The notes under the pieces were generated by a model. It did not search any database. It had not been told where the DNA came from and saw only the letters and a list, made by a program, of their open reading frames with translations. Below, piece by piece: positions 1-11,500 of a DNA stretch of 40,082 nucleotides; the stretch's first letter is position 1, and each line of letters opens with the position of its first letter. A program made the translations under genes and the position numbers. This DNA is from Desulfobulbaceae bacterium. Lineage in GTDB: Bacteria; Desulfobacterota; Desulfobulbia; Desulfobulbales; Desulfocapsaceae. Where the stretch lies: contig JAHEER010000027.1 in the NCBI GenBank assembly GCA_024640625.1, positions 1 to 40,082 on the forward strand. Reading direction: 5' to 3'.

Positions 1-21
1 CTAAACTATAAAACAACGCGG

Positions 22-717
22 CTAGAGTTCAAGCATCATCGCCACTGCCTGCTGGGCATGGATCTCGGTGGTATCATAGAACTTAAGCTCAGTGTCTTCG
101 GGCCTGATGAGCAGCGCTATCTCGGTGCAGCCAAGAATTATTGCCTCACACCCCTGGGCGGCCAGGGAGTCGGCGATACGCAGGTACTGTTTTTTTGACC
201 CCTCGGCGATCACCCCTCGACAGAGTTCAGCGAAGATCACCTCATCGACCAGCCGCCGGTCTTCTGCGGGAGGGACCACCACCCGAAGACCGAAACGCGT
301 CTCGAGAACCCCGCGGTAGAAATTTTCTTCCATGGTGAACCGCGTACCCAGTAAACCGACCCTTTCAATGTTGTCGGCAGCGACCTTTGTTCCCGTCGCT
401 GCAGCGATATGGAGCAGGGGGATGGTGACCGCGGCTGTCACCTGGTCGGCCACCTTGTGCATGGTATTGGTGCAGATCAGCAGCAGTTCGGCCCCACCTC
501 TTTCGAGCCTGGTGGCGGCTTCGGCGAGTAGCAGACCGGCTTCCTGCCAGCGGCCGCTCGACTGAAGCTCTTCGATTTCGGCGAAGTCAACGCTGTAGAG
601 CAGCATCTTGGCTGAATGCAGCCCGCCGCAGCGATTTCGGATCCCCTGGTTGATCAATCGGTAATATGTCGCCGTGGACTCCCAGCTCATTCCCCCGATG
701 AGGCCGACCGTTTTCAT
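22..717 (-). CDS. Aspartate/glutamate racemase family protein (YgeA-like)
   Basis: A 231-residue cytosolic protein of the PLP-independent Asp/Glu/hydantoin racemase family, which interconverts L- and D-amino acids using two cysteines as acid and base. The N-terminus has the family signature GLIGGMSWEST (residues 5-15). The two catalytic cysteines are visible as ICTNTMH (C82) and GCTEIALL (C197). The length matches YgeA/RacX-type racemases (about 230). The ATG lies 3 bases after the stop of the kdnB-like gene on the same strand, so the two are almost certainly co-transcribed and translationally coupled. Substrate cannot be read from the sequence: aspartate, glutamate or a broad-specificity role are all possible. 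The link to the kdnB-like gene hints at a cell-envelope context, but that is inference. The stop codon is about 20 bases from the window edge, so further operon genes may lie outside. Confidence 0.87.
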   Translation of the reverse strand: MKTVGLIGGMSWESTATYYRLINQGIRNRCGGLHSAKMLLYSVDFAEIEELQSSGRWQEAGLLLAEAATRLERGGAELLLICTNTMHKVADQVTAAVTIPLLHIAAATGTKVAADNIERVGLLGTRFTMEENFYRGVLETRFGLRVVVPPAEDRRLVDEVIFAELCRGVIAEGSKKQYLRIADSLAAQGCEAIILGCTEIALLIRPEDTELKFYDTTEIHAQQAVAMMLEL

Positions 718-720
718 TCC

Positions 721-1791
<1,071 letters not shown>

Positions 1792-1994
1792 TTACTCCTC
1801 AGATTGGCAATCCTTCTCTGACAGCCATAGCCTGACCGTCACCAGATCGATTGAGTTGTTTTCCACGTCTGCTTGTCAATAGCAGAAGAGCGGATAAATC
1901 TCAAGCGCTTTGCTGCCTGATGCATCCTTTGCGTGCACTATGATGCCGCTTACTGTATAACTGTTCGATCAGAAATTTGTGCACTCAATTGACG

Positions 1995-3332
1995 ATGTCA
2001 GTTCTCAACGAAAAATCCGTATTCACTTCGCTCAAGCAGAAAGGTCCGCTCGCCACTCCTGACCAGGTCGAGCTCGACCGGTGTTTCAGTTCTCAAAGCC
2101 GCGCCTGGGTGACCAATCTCAAGCTCAGCGAGCTCGACGTCACCAAATACCGGGCCTTGAGACGCCAGATATTTGAGTTCCTCGACATTGGCAGCTTCAA
2201 GGAAATCAGCCTTCTCTTGGCCAACGGCGAGGCCCGGCAGCACTGCAGCCGCCGGGCCTGTGCACTGCTCGGCAACATGTTTGGCATCAGCGGCACCGAA
2301 CAGGAGATCATCTTCAAGGTCAATGAGTACGCCCGCACCGCCGATTCTGTGATCAAATCGCTGCAGAACAAATTGTTCGCTCCCTATGCCTCCCACGTCG
2401 CCATCACCAATGAGGTGGAAATAGCCACCGACCCGGTGGATCTGCTGCTGATGATCTTTGATGACCGCTATCACAAGAAAGCCCGCTTCGAAGCTCACCG
2501 CAAGCTTTCGCTGATGAGTCTGGCAGGCAGCATCGACCAGCGTGAGCGGGAAACCAGGATAGAAGAAAAATTCGCCCAGTTCCTGGTCTTTCTGAACGAA
2601 TATGTGTGGAGCACCACCCAGAAAATCGGTGAACATGACATCGTCTATCTCCTCTCCCACCACAGCGACGTCGACTTCAGCTGCTCCGAGGTGCGGGTCA
2701 TCAAGAAGGAGGAGGCCCCCGCCGTTACCATCGGCCAGGGCATGAAGCTTACCCTGCTGAAGCGCCGGCGTTTTCGGACCGGCAACCGGGAATTGCCGAT
2801 TTACGTGTCGATCAGAAAGAAGCCGCCCGAGGCTAAAGTACTTAAGCTTCTGCGTAAAAATGAAAAGAACCCTGCCGTGGCGGTGGATGACGAGTTGGGG
2901 CTGATGGCCGTACTCAACTCCGAGGCGGATGTGAAAATTTTTCAGAACCACCTGACCCAGAGTGCCAGCAAAGCCGATTCCTTCATGATTCTCGAAGATA
3001 TCTCCGACACCCTGACCGGCGGAATCCACAAGGGCAGCTCCAAGGGATCCAGTACCAAAACGCCAATGCTGAAGTTTTTTGCCAGGCTTGGCGGGATGCG
3101 AGTCGAATTCATCATTCACACCAACCGGTCCTGGGTGAACTACATGTATCAGCGCGATGTCGCCCACAACGAATATGAAGTCAAGAGAATATTCGACTCA
3201 GGCGTGGCCGACCTGCTGTTTCCCCAGGAAATCTATTTTCTCAACCACCAGACGGTCAGGAACAATATGATCAGGTTGTTCAGAAAGCAGATCGAAGAGG
3301 CCTGGCTCTGGACGGAAAACGGCAGCGGCTGA
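1995..3332 (+). CDS. Hypothetical protein with possible RelA/SpoT-like nucleotidyltransferase domain
   Basis: A 445-residue soluble protein with no signal peptide or membrane segment. I do not recognise the family. The N-terminal two thirds (1-255) look alpha-helical. Residues 265-400 follow the order of elements in the RelA/SpoT synthetase fold: a basic IRKKPPEAKVLKLLRK stretch (273-288), an acidic VDDELGLMAV element (297-306) where RelA-type enzymes have DxxGxR, VEFIIHT (370-376) where they have ExQIRT, and AHNEYEVKR (390-398) where they have an EH-Q-x-YK stretch. The equivalents of the Mg-binding Asp (D298/D299) and catalytic Glu (E371) are present, but the GYRSLH loop is not recognisable. 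The chosen ATG replaces an in-frame TTG at 1977; neither has a strong ribosome site. A possible -10 (TATAAC) lies at 1956-1961. The gene ends 4 bases from the convergent recD. Coding is confident; function is speculative. Confidence 0.8.
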   Translation: MSVLNEKSVFTSLKQKGPLATPDQVELDRCFSSQSRAWVTNLKLSELDVTKYRALRRQIFEFLDIGSFKEISLLLANGEARQHCSRRACALLGNMFGISGTEQEIIFKVNEYARTADSVIKSLQNKLFAPYASHVAITNEVEIATDPVDLLLMIFDDRYHKKARFEAHRKLSLMSLAGSIDQRERETRIEEKFAQFLVFLNEYVWSTTQKIGEHDIVYLLSHHSDVDFSCSEVRVIKKEEAPAVTIGQGMKLTLLKRRRFRTGNRELPIYVSIRKKPPEAKVLKLLRKNEKNPAVAVDDELGLMAVLNSEADVKIFQNHLTQSASKADSFMILEDISDTLTGGIHKGSSKGSSTKTPMLKFFARLGGMRVEFIIHTNRSWVNYMYQRDVAHNEYEVKRIFDSGVADLLFPQEIYFLNHQTVRNNMIRLFRKQIEEAWLWTENGSG

Positions 3333-3336
3333 ACCA

Positions 3337-4974
3337 TCAGGCCAAACGTTCGGCCAGGCCGCTGGAACGCACGGTTTTTCTCTTAACCGCCGCTTTAAAT
3401 ACATCCTCTCCCGCCACCAGTAGCACCTTCTGCCGCGCCCTGGTGACTGCCGTATAGAGCAGTTCCCTGCACAATACCCGGTTGTCGCGTTCCGGCAGCA
3501 CAACCAGCACTTGCTGGAATTCAGATCCCTGGGATTTATGGATCGTCAGCGCCCAGGCCGGATCATAAAGGGGAACCTGAGCCGGCAGATACTTTTTCAA
3601 GGTCCCATCGGCCGCCTCGAACCAGAGTCGCAGGGCGCCGCCGCCGCTAGACTCCGGCAGACAGATGCCGATGTCGCCGTTGTAGAGCCCGAGGGTGTAG
3701 TCATTTCTGCTGATCAGTACCGGTTTGCCCGGATACCAGTGAGCACCATCCACTGGAGGCTGTACCCCGATCAGGGTGCGCTCGATCCGGCGATTAATCT
3801 CCTCGCTTCCTTGCGGTCCTTGCCGCAAGGCGCACAGTATGCGGAACTGATTAAACCGTTCGAACACCGCTCCAAAGTGAATTGGATCAGTTGTCTTCGC
3901 CGCCAGCTCCACGAATTCCCGGTAACCGGCGATACAACTGTCGAGCCAATCCGGGGAGGCGATTGAAACCGCAGGCCCTCCTGAGCCGGAACTGAAGGAC
4001 CAGGCTTCGTCCGCAGCGCCGGATTTGACCGTATCGGCAAGGTGGGCGATGGCTTCGTTGAAACGGTAGCTCTTGGTAAGTTCGGCCACGTTGTCCGGCA
4101 AACTGTCAATGCAATCGGCCAGAACGGCGCCGGATTCAACCGAGGCGAGTTGATTCCGGTCTCCCAGCAGAATAAGCCTGGCATCTTTTTTCAGCGCTCG
4201 CACCAGTCGCCACATCATGGCCAGATCGACCATCGAGGCCTCATCGACGACCACCACGTCATAATCAAGAGGTTCAGAGCTGCGGCTGCCTCTCCAGTCA
4301 GCCCGCCAGCCCAGTTCGAGAAGCCGATGCAGGGTCATGGACTGGGCGGGGAACCGGGCCGCCAGAGATGGTTCCAGCTGCGTCTCACCAAGCTGCATCC
4401 TGATCGACTCCTGCATGCGCAACGCCGCCTTGCCGGTCGGCGCCGCCAGGGCTATGCGCAGATCCGGGCCGTGGCGGACAAGCAGATCGGCAATGATGGC
4501 AACGATCAGGGTCGTTTTGCCGGTGCCCGGACCGCCGCTGATTATGCAGAAGCGGTTGTTCAGGGCGATGGTGACGGCTCGCCGCTGCTGGACATCGGCC
4601 TTGACTTTGGAGATCCGGCCCGTAACTGACGTCAACGCTTCTGCCGATGGCCTTGCCGCCGTCGCCAGAGTTTTCAGAGACTCTGCAAGCTCCGCTTCGT
4701 AGCCGAAGTAGCGCCCGAAATAGAGGCGCCCGCCCGACAGTACCAGAGGAGCGCGGCGGCTATCAGCAACCACACGGCTTCGGCTCAGCAGATGGTGCTG
4801 TTCCTCGTTCACTGCAATGCAAATGTGACCCTGGAGAAGGGCGGCGGTCAGCTCCTCCACGAGCTGCTGAAACAGCGGGGTTTCCTCGTTGTCGAGTCCC
4901 GCATGTTTTCCAAGAGCGGCGGCCATGAAGCGGCTGATGGGGGGCGGCGCAGACTCTTTGATCCTGTCAACCAT
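3337..4974 (-). CDS. recD: Exodeoxyribonuclease V alpha subunit RecD
   Basis: The 5'-to-3' helicase subunit of the RecBCD complex, which resects double-strand DNA ends for RecA-dependent repair. The 545-residue protein has an N-terminal alpha-helical RecB-binding domain (about 1-110). A superfamily 1 helicase core follows, with Walker A GGPGTGKTT (147-155), a DEASMVD motif II near residue 245, LLGDRNQLASVESG (motif III) and a C-terminal YTAVTRARQKVLLV (motif VI). It is somewhat shorter than E. coli RecD (about 608), which is normal variation. It is last in the minus-strand order recC-recB-recD and overlaps the end of recB by 8 bases, indicating translational coupling. Its stop lies 4 bases from the stop of the convergent orphan gene, with no room for a separate terminator hairpin. 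Confidence 0.96.
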   Translation of the reverse strand: MVDRIKESAPPPISRFMAAALGKHAGLDNEETPLFQQLVEELTAALLQGHICIAVNEEQHHLLSRSRVVADSRRAPLVLSGGRLYFGRYFGYEAELAESLKTLATAARPSAEALTSVTGRISKVKADVQQRRAVTIALNNRFCIISGGPGTGKTTLIVAIIADLLVRHGPDLRIALAAPTGKAALRMQESIRMQLGETQLEPSLAARFPAQSMTLHRLLELGWRADWRGSRSSEPLDYDVVVVDEASMVDLAMMWRLVRALKKDARLILLGDRNQLASVESGAVLADCIDSLPDNVAELTKSYRFNEAIAHLADTVKSGAADEAWSFSSGSGGPAVSIASPDWLDSCIAGYREFVELAAKTTDPIHFGAVFERFNQFRILCALRQGPQGSEEINRRIERTLIGVQPPVDGAHWYPGKPVLISRNDYTLGLYNGDIGICLPESSGGGALRLWFEAADGTLKKYLPAQVPLYDPAWALTIHKSQGSEFQQVLVVLPERDNRVLCRELLYTAVTRARQKVLLVAGEDVFKAAVKRKTVRSSGLAERLA

Positions 4975-7900
4975 GATTCCCTCCCCCGCCGAAGCCGAAA
5001 TAACGGTCGAGTTCCATCAGGGTTTGCTTCTGCGGTCGATCGAAAAATACTCCGTTTCCAGGCCTTTCCGGATGCATTCCCCGGACGAACAGATACATGA
5101 CTCCACCGAAATGGTTGTCGTACTGGTAGTCATCATGCCAGTTTTGCAGAAAGCGATGGACCACCAGCGTATAGAGCCAGTACTGCAGCCCGTAGTTGTG
5201 CGCCCGCATCGCCTCGATCAGTCCCTCTGGCTGATAGGCCTGCTCCGGGCCCAGGTTGTTGGTCTTGTAATCGACGATATAGTAGCGGTCCCGATAATTG
5301 AAAATAAGATCGACAAAGCCGCTTAAATACCCCTCAAGGGCTCGGCGTCCCAGCACCGAAACGGCGGGCTCGTCAGCCAGGATTCGATTTATTTCCATGG
5401 TGTTGACCGGATCGAGATGAAGGGTAAACTCCATCTCCTTGACCATATGCTGGCTGCCGACCATAGCCAGGGTAAAACTATCCCGGCTGACATCGGTACG
5501 CTGCAGCGGGGTGGACACCGTACGGGTGAGGAGAGTGCGCACCAGCTCGGGATCGATCTCGTAACGGTACCTGCGAATCAGCATCTCAAGTTGCTCGGTG
5601 CTGACCAGACCGTTGTCCAGATCTTTGAAACTGAACATCTCGAGGGCATCGTGGATCATATTGCCGAATCGCACCCCTCCTGGCAGCAGTGCATCCCCGG
5701 GGGGCGTCGCAGCGCCGCCCTCGTCGCCCGCCTTGTGATGCTCATCTCCGTGACTCTTGGCCAGCAGGGTCAGGCCTGAAAAACTGGTGCGAATCCTGTT
5801 CGTCTGCAGGCGCTTAGGTGAATATCCCCTGGCCTCCAGGGAATCCGCCGTGGAGGCTTGAACCTCATAAGGCATTGGCGGCTGATCCGCTTCGATCAGG
5901 CGATACAGACAATGCTCAGCCGAACCAAGCTCCATCAGCCGCTCTTTCTGCAGGGTAAAAGAACACTCCCCGGCAGGAAAGAGCAGCCGGCCGAGCGGCG
6001 ACTCAAACGAGGAAGGGATTGTCCCCCTCTTTTTCAGCTCAGCCCAGATGAGATAGGAGCGCAGCCGGGCCCGGGTCACCGCCACGTAAGCGAGACGTCT
6101 CTCCTCCTCGATCTCCTCCTGGCAGGATATCTGGGCGTGCTGTTCGTATCGGTCGGAGCCGAGATCGCAGATTCTTCCTTGTTCGGGAACGGTGCAATTG
6201 ACCGTCCCCGAGCGCAGCACCGAAACCGTGGAGCGGAAAAGATAGGGACAGAAGACGATCTCATATTCCAGCCCTTTGGCGCTGTGCATGGTGACCACAT
6301 TGACCGCATCGCGATCGCTTTCAAGCCGCAGTTCTGCCTCCTGGACGGCGGCTTTATCCGCCAGTCGCTCCTGGAGCCAGATCAGCATCTGGGAGAAACT
6401 GAGGCGGTGCTGGCTTTGCTGCTGCTGAACCAGCTCCACCAGGTGCTGGATATTGGTGATTCGGCGCTCAGCCTGAGGTCTTCGACTGAGGTGGAGAAAA
6501 ACGTTTTCGCCTTCCAGCAGATCGTTCATCATGACCAGCAACCCGGATTCGTTCCACTGACGATGATAGCCATGGAATCGTTCCCGCGCCTCATTGAAAC
6601 GCTCTTCGTCGCTGCAGACCTGAAAATAGCTGTCGCCGCTCAAACCAAACCAGTCAAGGCCCAGCACGGTCCGCAGCAGGCCACTGTTCGAGGGGGTGGA
6701 GACACCCCGCAGAACGAGAAGAAGATCAGCGGCTTCCCGGGTCTGGAAGACGTCTTTGCGGCTCGACAGAAGTACCGGAATACCCCTCCTGCTGAATTCT
6801 TGAAAAAAATCTTCCGCCTGACGGTTCGTCCTTACCAGGACACCGATATTGCGCGGGTTGACCGACCGATGAGTCTCGTTGCCCGCCTCATCTTGGTGCA
6901 CGATAGTAAGAACATCGGAGGAATCCACCAGGCGCACCACTTCGTTAACCACCCAGGCGCGTATCTGTTTTTCCGCCTCCTTTACGGACCAGCCTTTGTT
7001 TTCGGGAGTGGCGTCGAGCTGACAATAGATGAGCCCCGGTTGCTCAGATTCCGTTTTAACCAGACGGCTGGGAGATATTGTATCAGGTGAGCGGACCGGC
7101 AGATAGGCGGTCCCGCCGATTTCGCTGCCCTGCAAGAGACGGTTCACCGCCCTCACCAGCCCCGGATGTGAGCGGAAATTGCAATCCAGGGTCAATTTCC
7201 GGTCAACGAGCGTACGGGCCTGAAGATAGGAGTGGATATCTGCCCCGCGAAAGCGATAAATAGCCTGTTTGGGATCGCCAATCAGGTAGAGGTAGTGACG
7301 GCCCTGACCGAATAGACGCGAAAAGATCTCCCACTGCGCCGAATCGGTATCCTGAAACTCATCGATCAGCGCGACCCGGTACCTGGAGCCGACCTGACGG
7401 ATCAGTGTTGTGCCGTTCGCCGATCTGATCGCCCGGAATAGATCAATGATCAGCTCATCAAAACTTACCAGTCCCTGAATGTGAAGTCGCCTGGCAAGTG
7501 CGCTGCGCAGCTGGGCGGCTAACTCCAGGCGGACAGCCAGCAGCAGGGTCTCTACCGCCTCCAGGTAGTATGCGGCTGCTTCTCCGGGCAGGGTCCAGCC
7601 GGCCATTAGCGCCCGCTTTTTTTCATCTCCCCTGACTCTTGTTCCATGTATGAGGCCAATCAGGTTCTCCTCCAGAAGCCTGCTCACCACCACCGGATCA
7701 GGGGCGCGTTCAGCCTCGAAGCTTGACTGGATCTGATCCAGCCATTCACGGTGGTTGTCAGCCGCCTCTTTCTTCAGATAATTTTTATCGGCGGCGCTCG
7801 AGAGTTCTTCGGCCAGCAGCGTACCATTGGTGCGAAACCAGCTCCGCAGACGCGCCCAGGCATCGTCGAGTCGGGTGCCGGCTTCCTCGACAGTAGGTCC

Positions 7901-8512
7901 CTGCGGCAGCAGTGTGCTCAGGGGATGTTCCGCTCCCCGGATACTCGCATAAAGATCGTTCGGACTGGGGTAGCGTCCGACGATGAGACTAACCTGACGC
8001 TTGTCGGCCGTATAGAGTCTCTGGCGCCAGAAATCGCGGATCAGATCGTTGCGGGCCGCGCTGGTGTCAGCAATCAGCTCGGTATCGAAAAAATGGTCGC
8101 TCTCCAGCACCTGTTCGGCCAGAATGCGCTGGCAAAACCCGTGAATGGTGTGGATTGCCATGGAATCGATATCGAGCAGAGCCAGTTCGAGTGTGCGCAC
8201 GGCCTCGTCCCGGTCGGCAATTCGGCTACGCCACTCGGCGAGGACCGGATCGGACTCGTTTTCTGCCGCCCGCAGTAAATTCCTGGCCTCCACCAGACGG
8301 GTACGGATACGCGCCCGAAGCTCCTCGGTCGCGGCCACCGTGTAGGTGACTACGAGAATCTCCTTGAGATCGACCCCGAGTTCGACCACAGCGCGCAGCA
8401 CCAGCATGCTGATCGCAAAGGTCTTGCCGGTCCCCGCACTCGCTTCTATGAGGGTCACCCCCTGGTCGAGCGGGGTTACCGCACCAGCGAAAATGTCTGT
8501 TCTAGCAACCAT
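4967..8512 (-). CDS. recB: Exodeoxyribonuclease V beta subunit RecB
   Basis: The 3'-to-5' helicase and nuclease subunit of RecBCD, 1181 residues from the start chosen here. UvrD-like helicase motifs are in order: Walker A EASAGTGKT (23-31), DEFQDTDSAQWEIF (motif II), GDPKQAIYRFRGAD (motif III), LDCNFRSH (motif IV), TMHSAKGLEYEIVF (motif V) and VAVTRARLRSYL (motif VI). The C-terminal nuclease domain keeps GFVDLIF (D1068) and VDYKTNN (D1081, K1083), the metal-binding and catalytic residues of the RecB nuclease family, so it should be nuclease-active. The reading frame stays open upstream to an alternative start at 8581, but that would overlap recC by 68 bases. The ATG at 8512 follows the recC stop by one base and begins just before the conserved N-terminus, so I prefer it. 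The protein ends in a glycine-rich tail. Confidence 0.96.
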   Translation of the reverse strand: MVARTDIFAGAVTPLDQGVTLIEASAGTGKTFAISMLVLRAVVELGVDLKEILVVTYTVAATEELRARIRTRLVEARNLLRAAENESDPVLAEWRSRIADRDEAVRTLELALLDIDSMAIHTIHGFCQRILAEQVLESDHFFDTELIADTSAARNDLIRDFWRQRLYTADKRQVSLIVGRYPSPNDLYASIRGAEHPLSTLLPQGPTVEEAGTRLDDAWARLRSWFRTNGTLLAEELSSAADKNYLKKEAADNHREWLDQIQSSFEAERAPDPVVVSRLLEENLIGLIHGTRVRGDEKKRALMAGWTLPGEAAAYYLEAVETLLLAVRLELAAQLRSALARRLHIQGLVSFDELIIDLFRAIRSANGTTLIRQVGSRYRVALIDEFQDTDSAQWEIFSRLFGQGRHYLYLIGDPKQAIYRFRGADIHSYLQARTLVDRKLTLDCNFRSHPGLVRAVNRLLQGSEIGGTAYLPVRSPDTISPSRLVKTESEQPGLIYCQLDATPENKGWSVKEAEKQIRAWVVNEVVRLVDSSDVLTIVHQDEAGNETHRSVNPRNIGVLVRTNRQAEDFFQEFSRRGIPVLLSSRKDVFQTREAADLLLVLRGVSTPSNSGLLRTVLGLDWFGLSGDSYFQVCSDEERFNEARERFHGYHRQWNESGLLVMMNDLLEGENVFLHLSRRPQAERRITNIQHLVELVQQQQSQHRLSFSQMLIWLQERLADKAAVQEAELRLESDRDAVNVVTMHSAKGLEYEIVFCPYLFRSTVSVLRSGTVNCTVPEQGRICDLGSDRYEQHAQISCQEEIEEERRLAYVAVTRARLRSYLIWAELKKRGTIPSSFESPLGRLLFPAGECSFTLQKERLMELGSAEHCLYRLIEADQPPMPYEVQASTADSLEARGYSPKRLQTNRIRTSFSGLTLLAKSHGDEHHKAGDEGGAATPPGDALLPGGVRFGNMIHDALEMFSFKDLDNGLVSTEQLEMLIRRYRYEIDPELVRTLLTRTVSTPLQRTDVSRDSFTLAMVGSQHMVKEMEFTLHLDPVNTMEINRILADEPAVSVLGRRALEGYLSGFVDLIFNYRDRYYIVDYKTNNLGPEQAYQPEGLIEAMRAHNYGLQYWLYTLVVHRFLQNWHDDYQYDNHFGGVMYLFVRGMHPERPGNGVFFDRPQKQTLMELDRYFGFGGGGNHG

Positions 8513-8513
8513 T

Positions 8514-11500
8514 TTATCTATCGCTGTCGATCTCCATCTGCTCCATGATAGGCAAAAAGAATTCCCTGCACAGCCTGACAAATTCCCTGTCCAGTAAATC
8601 GGCCCCCCGGGGATCGGTAAACAGGATCGACAACTCCTCGAGATACCCCCTCTCGATCTGGCGGTCCAACCCTTCGATCGCTTTGACCAGCGGATCTGTT
8701 CTGCCCCTGGAGCGGTTCAAAATAGTCTGGGTGCAATAGGCGTGCACAGCCTCCGTGTATAACCTCGACGGCTGCCGACAGCCATCGAGGTAGAGATCGA
8801 TCAAGCCCCGCAGGTCAGCCTTCTTGCCGCTGTTCGCCAGAATGGTCACGGTACTGTTTTTCAGCACGATTCTGGTCGGCCCGGTTCTTTTCCCTGCCGC
8901 ATCAGCTACCAGATGGACAAGCCAGCCCTGAAGAAGATCCCGCCCCCGCAGATCGCCATAGCGGTATATAAGCTGCCCCTTCTCATAGCGATGGCCGAGA
9001 ACTCCTGACAATTTGTTGGAATTTATATCGATTTCAAAGCTAAAGTTGTCCAGGCGAGAGCCAAGATCGACCATGTTCACTCTGGCTGCGAAATGTTCCA
9101 CTTCGCTGTGCAGTTGCTCAAACTGCAGCCGCCCGGAATACCCCAGGGGCCAGACTCCCTTCTGCTGCAGCTCCTCGAACATCCCCTCTGTGTCGTTTCC
9201 GACCATAAGCACCTCAGCCAGTTCCTGGCTGACCAGATAGCGGTCCAATGTTTCAAGGCTGAACGGTTCAGAATCTTGCAGCGGTTCCACCTCGTTGCGC
9301 AGCCTCATTTTCAGGATGTGACGAAGGAAAAATCGCTGCGGGTTGGCCACAAAACTCAGCAGATCGGTATAATTAAGGTGATCGTCCACCCCTGGATCGA
9401 TCTGCTCCTGGAACCACGGACCGGACAGTTGTTGCGGCGGCTCACGAAATGACTGCGCAGTGATGCAATAGTAGCGATGGTGGCTGAACAGCTCGGTGTC
9501 GGAGGTGAAATAGGAAGCATCAAAGGGCTGCAGCGGATGGGCGCTTACCGCGATCGAAGTGCCGCTTTGCTCCAGTGCCTCGATGAGTTCAGAAATAACC
9601 GGTGACGGCGGTATCGGTTCATTGGTTCTAATCGATTGGCCGATGTAGCTTAGATAGAGACGTTGCCGGGCAGCCAGAAGCGCTTCGAGAAACTGGTAGC
9701 GGTCGTCGGCCCGCTGGGATCGGTCACCTTTTTCATAACGCTCGGCCAGCAGGTTGAAAGGCAGAAAGCGATCCTGTTTGGGAAACTCTCCATCATTGAG
9801 GCCCAGCAGGCAGATTATCTTGAATGGAATCGAACGCATGGGCAGCATTGAACAAAATGTCAGCCGGCCACGTAAAAAATCAACCGAGGAAGTGGCCTCG
9901 GCCTCATATTCGAACCATTGATGGATCACTGCGAAACTGACCGGTTGGTCATGATACCCTTTGGGTTGCTCGGCCAGACCGGTCAGCATCTCCTGCAGGT
10001 TGAGAAGATCAGCAGAATCGGCGGTACCAAAGAGACGGCTGCTCATGTCGTGCAGTACCAGGGACCAGTTCTGCAGGGTTTGAAGCCTGGATGTTGTCCC
10101 GCGGCCCAGATCGATCAGCTCGATGAACGAACAGAGGCTGCCGAGCAGCTCAGCATCGCCACCTTCGATATCGATATGGGGAACCAGGGAATCAACAGGA
10201 TCTTTTGTCCCCGCGGCCAGGCCGAGCAGCATCCGCTCGAGACCGTTATGCCAGGTACCAACCTGGAATTCGTGAAAGCCGTCCTGGTGTCGCTGTGTGC
10301 CGGACAACCCCCAGCGCACGCCGACATCATCGAGCCAGTGCTTGATTGTCTCCAGTTCAGAGGAGCCTATTGAAAAAGTGGTTCTCACTTCCGGCTGTTC
10401 GAGCAGGCTGATTATCTCAGGCCCGCTGAACCTTCCCGAAAAGATATCCAGAAACTGGGCAAAGATTGCAACATAGCGATTGTCCCTCCGTTTCCGGCAG
10501 TCGCTGATATCATGCGCAACATCCCTGAACACCGCCGGGATCAAGTCGGCGTAATGCTGGATATCGGGAGCCATGACCACAATATCATGGAGCCGGAGTT
10601 CCGGGTCATCACTCAGCCATTTGAGGATATGGTCCTTGAGTACGGCTGTTTCCCGCATGCGGCTATGGCAGGAAACGATTACCACCGATTCATCCTCCAC
10701 AGGACCTGCAGCAGGGTCGCCGGTTTCGTCCCAGAACCCTTCGAGCAGATCGTTCTGGAGTCGATACAGAACCGGCATATCAGGCGCCTCATCGTGGGGT
10801 GTAAACAGCTCAGGACCGTCTCTCATTTCCTCAACCAGATCGAGAAGCAACTCCTGGAAATCGGCGCCCTGCCGACCAAGCCCGGCGAGCAGCGGGTGGA
10901 AGGTGCCCGAACCCGAGGGCGAGTGCTCTAAGGCTCCGCTGCCGATCCTTGCCCTGCGGGTATCCATGTCTCCCCAATAGAAGGCGCAGGGGGCCAGCAG
11001 AAAGAAATGGACGTCAACGCTGCCCGCCAGCGCAGCGAGAATTCTCAGAAATTGCGGCGGCAGGGTATGCAGACCGAAGACGAACACCCGTCGAAGTTCC
11101 GGGGGAACATCCTGCGAATGCTTCCTTAAATGGTCAATCAGCGAACCGATCACCTCGCCGCGATGGGTGCCGGCAGATGTCTGTCGTAACTTCTTCCATA
11201 GATGCTGCTGCCAGCCCTCTGCACTGTTGCCGGTAAGGCGGCGGCCAGCGTCCCAGGCCCGGATCAGTTCCGGGCGCATGATCTGATACTGGTCGAAAAG
11301 ATGGGCAATCTGCCGGGCGAATTGAAAACGCTTGAGATCGGCTTGATCTCCGGATAGATATGATTTGAGCGGCTGCAGAGCAGGCTCACTGGTCTCTCTG
11401 AGAAGCAGTTCCAGGCGCCAGGTGAGGATCGACCGGTCAAATGCGTCGCTGCGAAGTTCAGCTCCCAGGATCTGGCAGATATGCTCGATGAACTGCATGG

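Noticed and set aside
1998-3167. Long minus-strand open frame (389 codons) opposite the orphan gene
   Set aside because: It is rich in His, Gly and Val in the way of a reverse-strand shadow, has no recognisable motif, and the plus-strand protein shows better composition and a sensible end beside recD.
5858-7090. 410-codon plus-strand open frame inside recB
   Set aside because: It is a shadow: the minus strand here encodes several RecB helicase motifs, and the plus frame has no family features.
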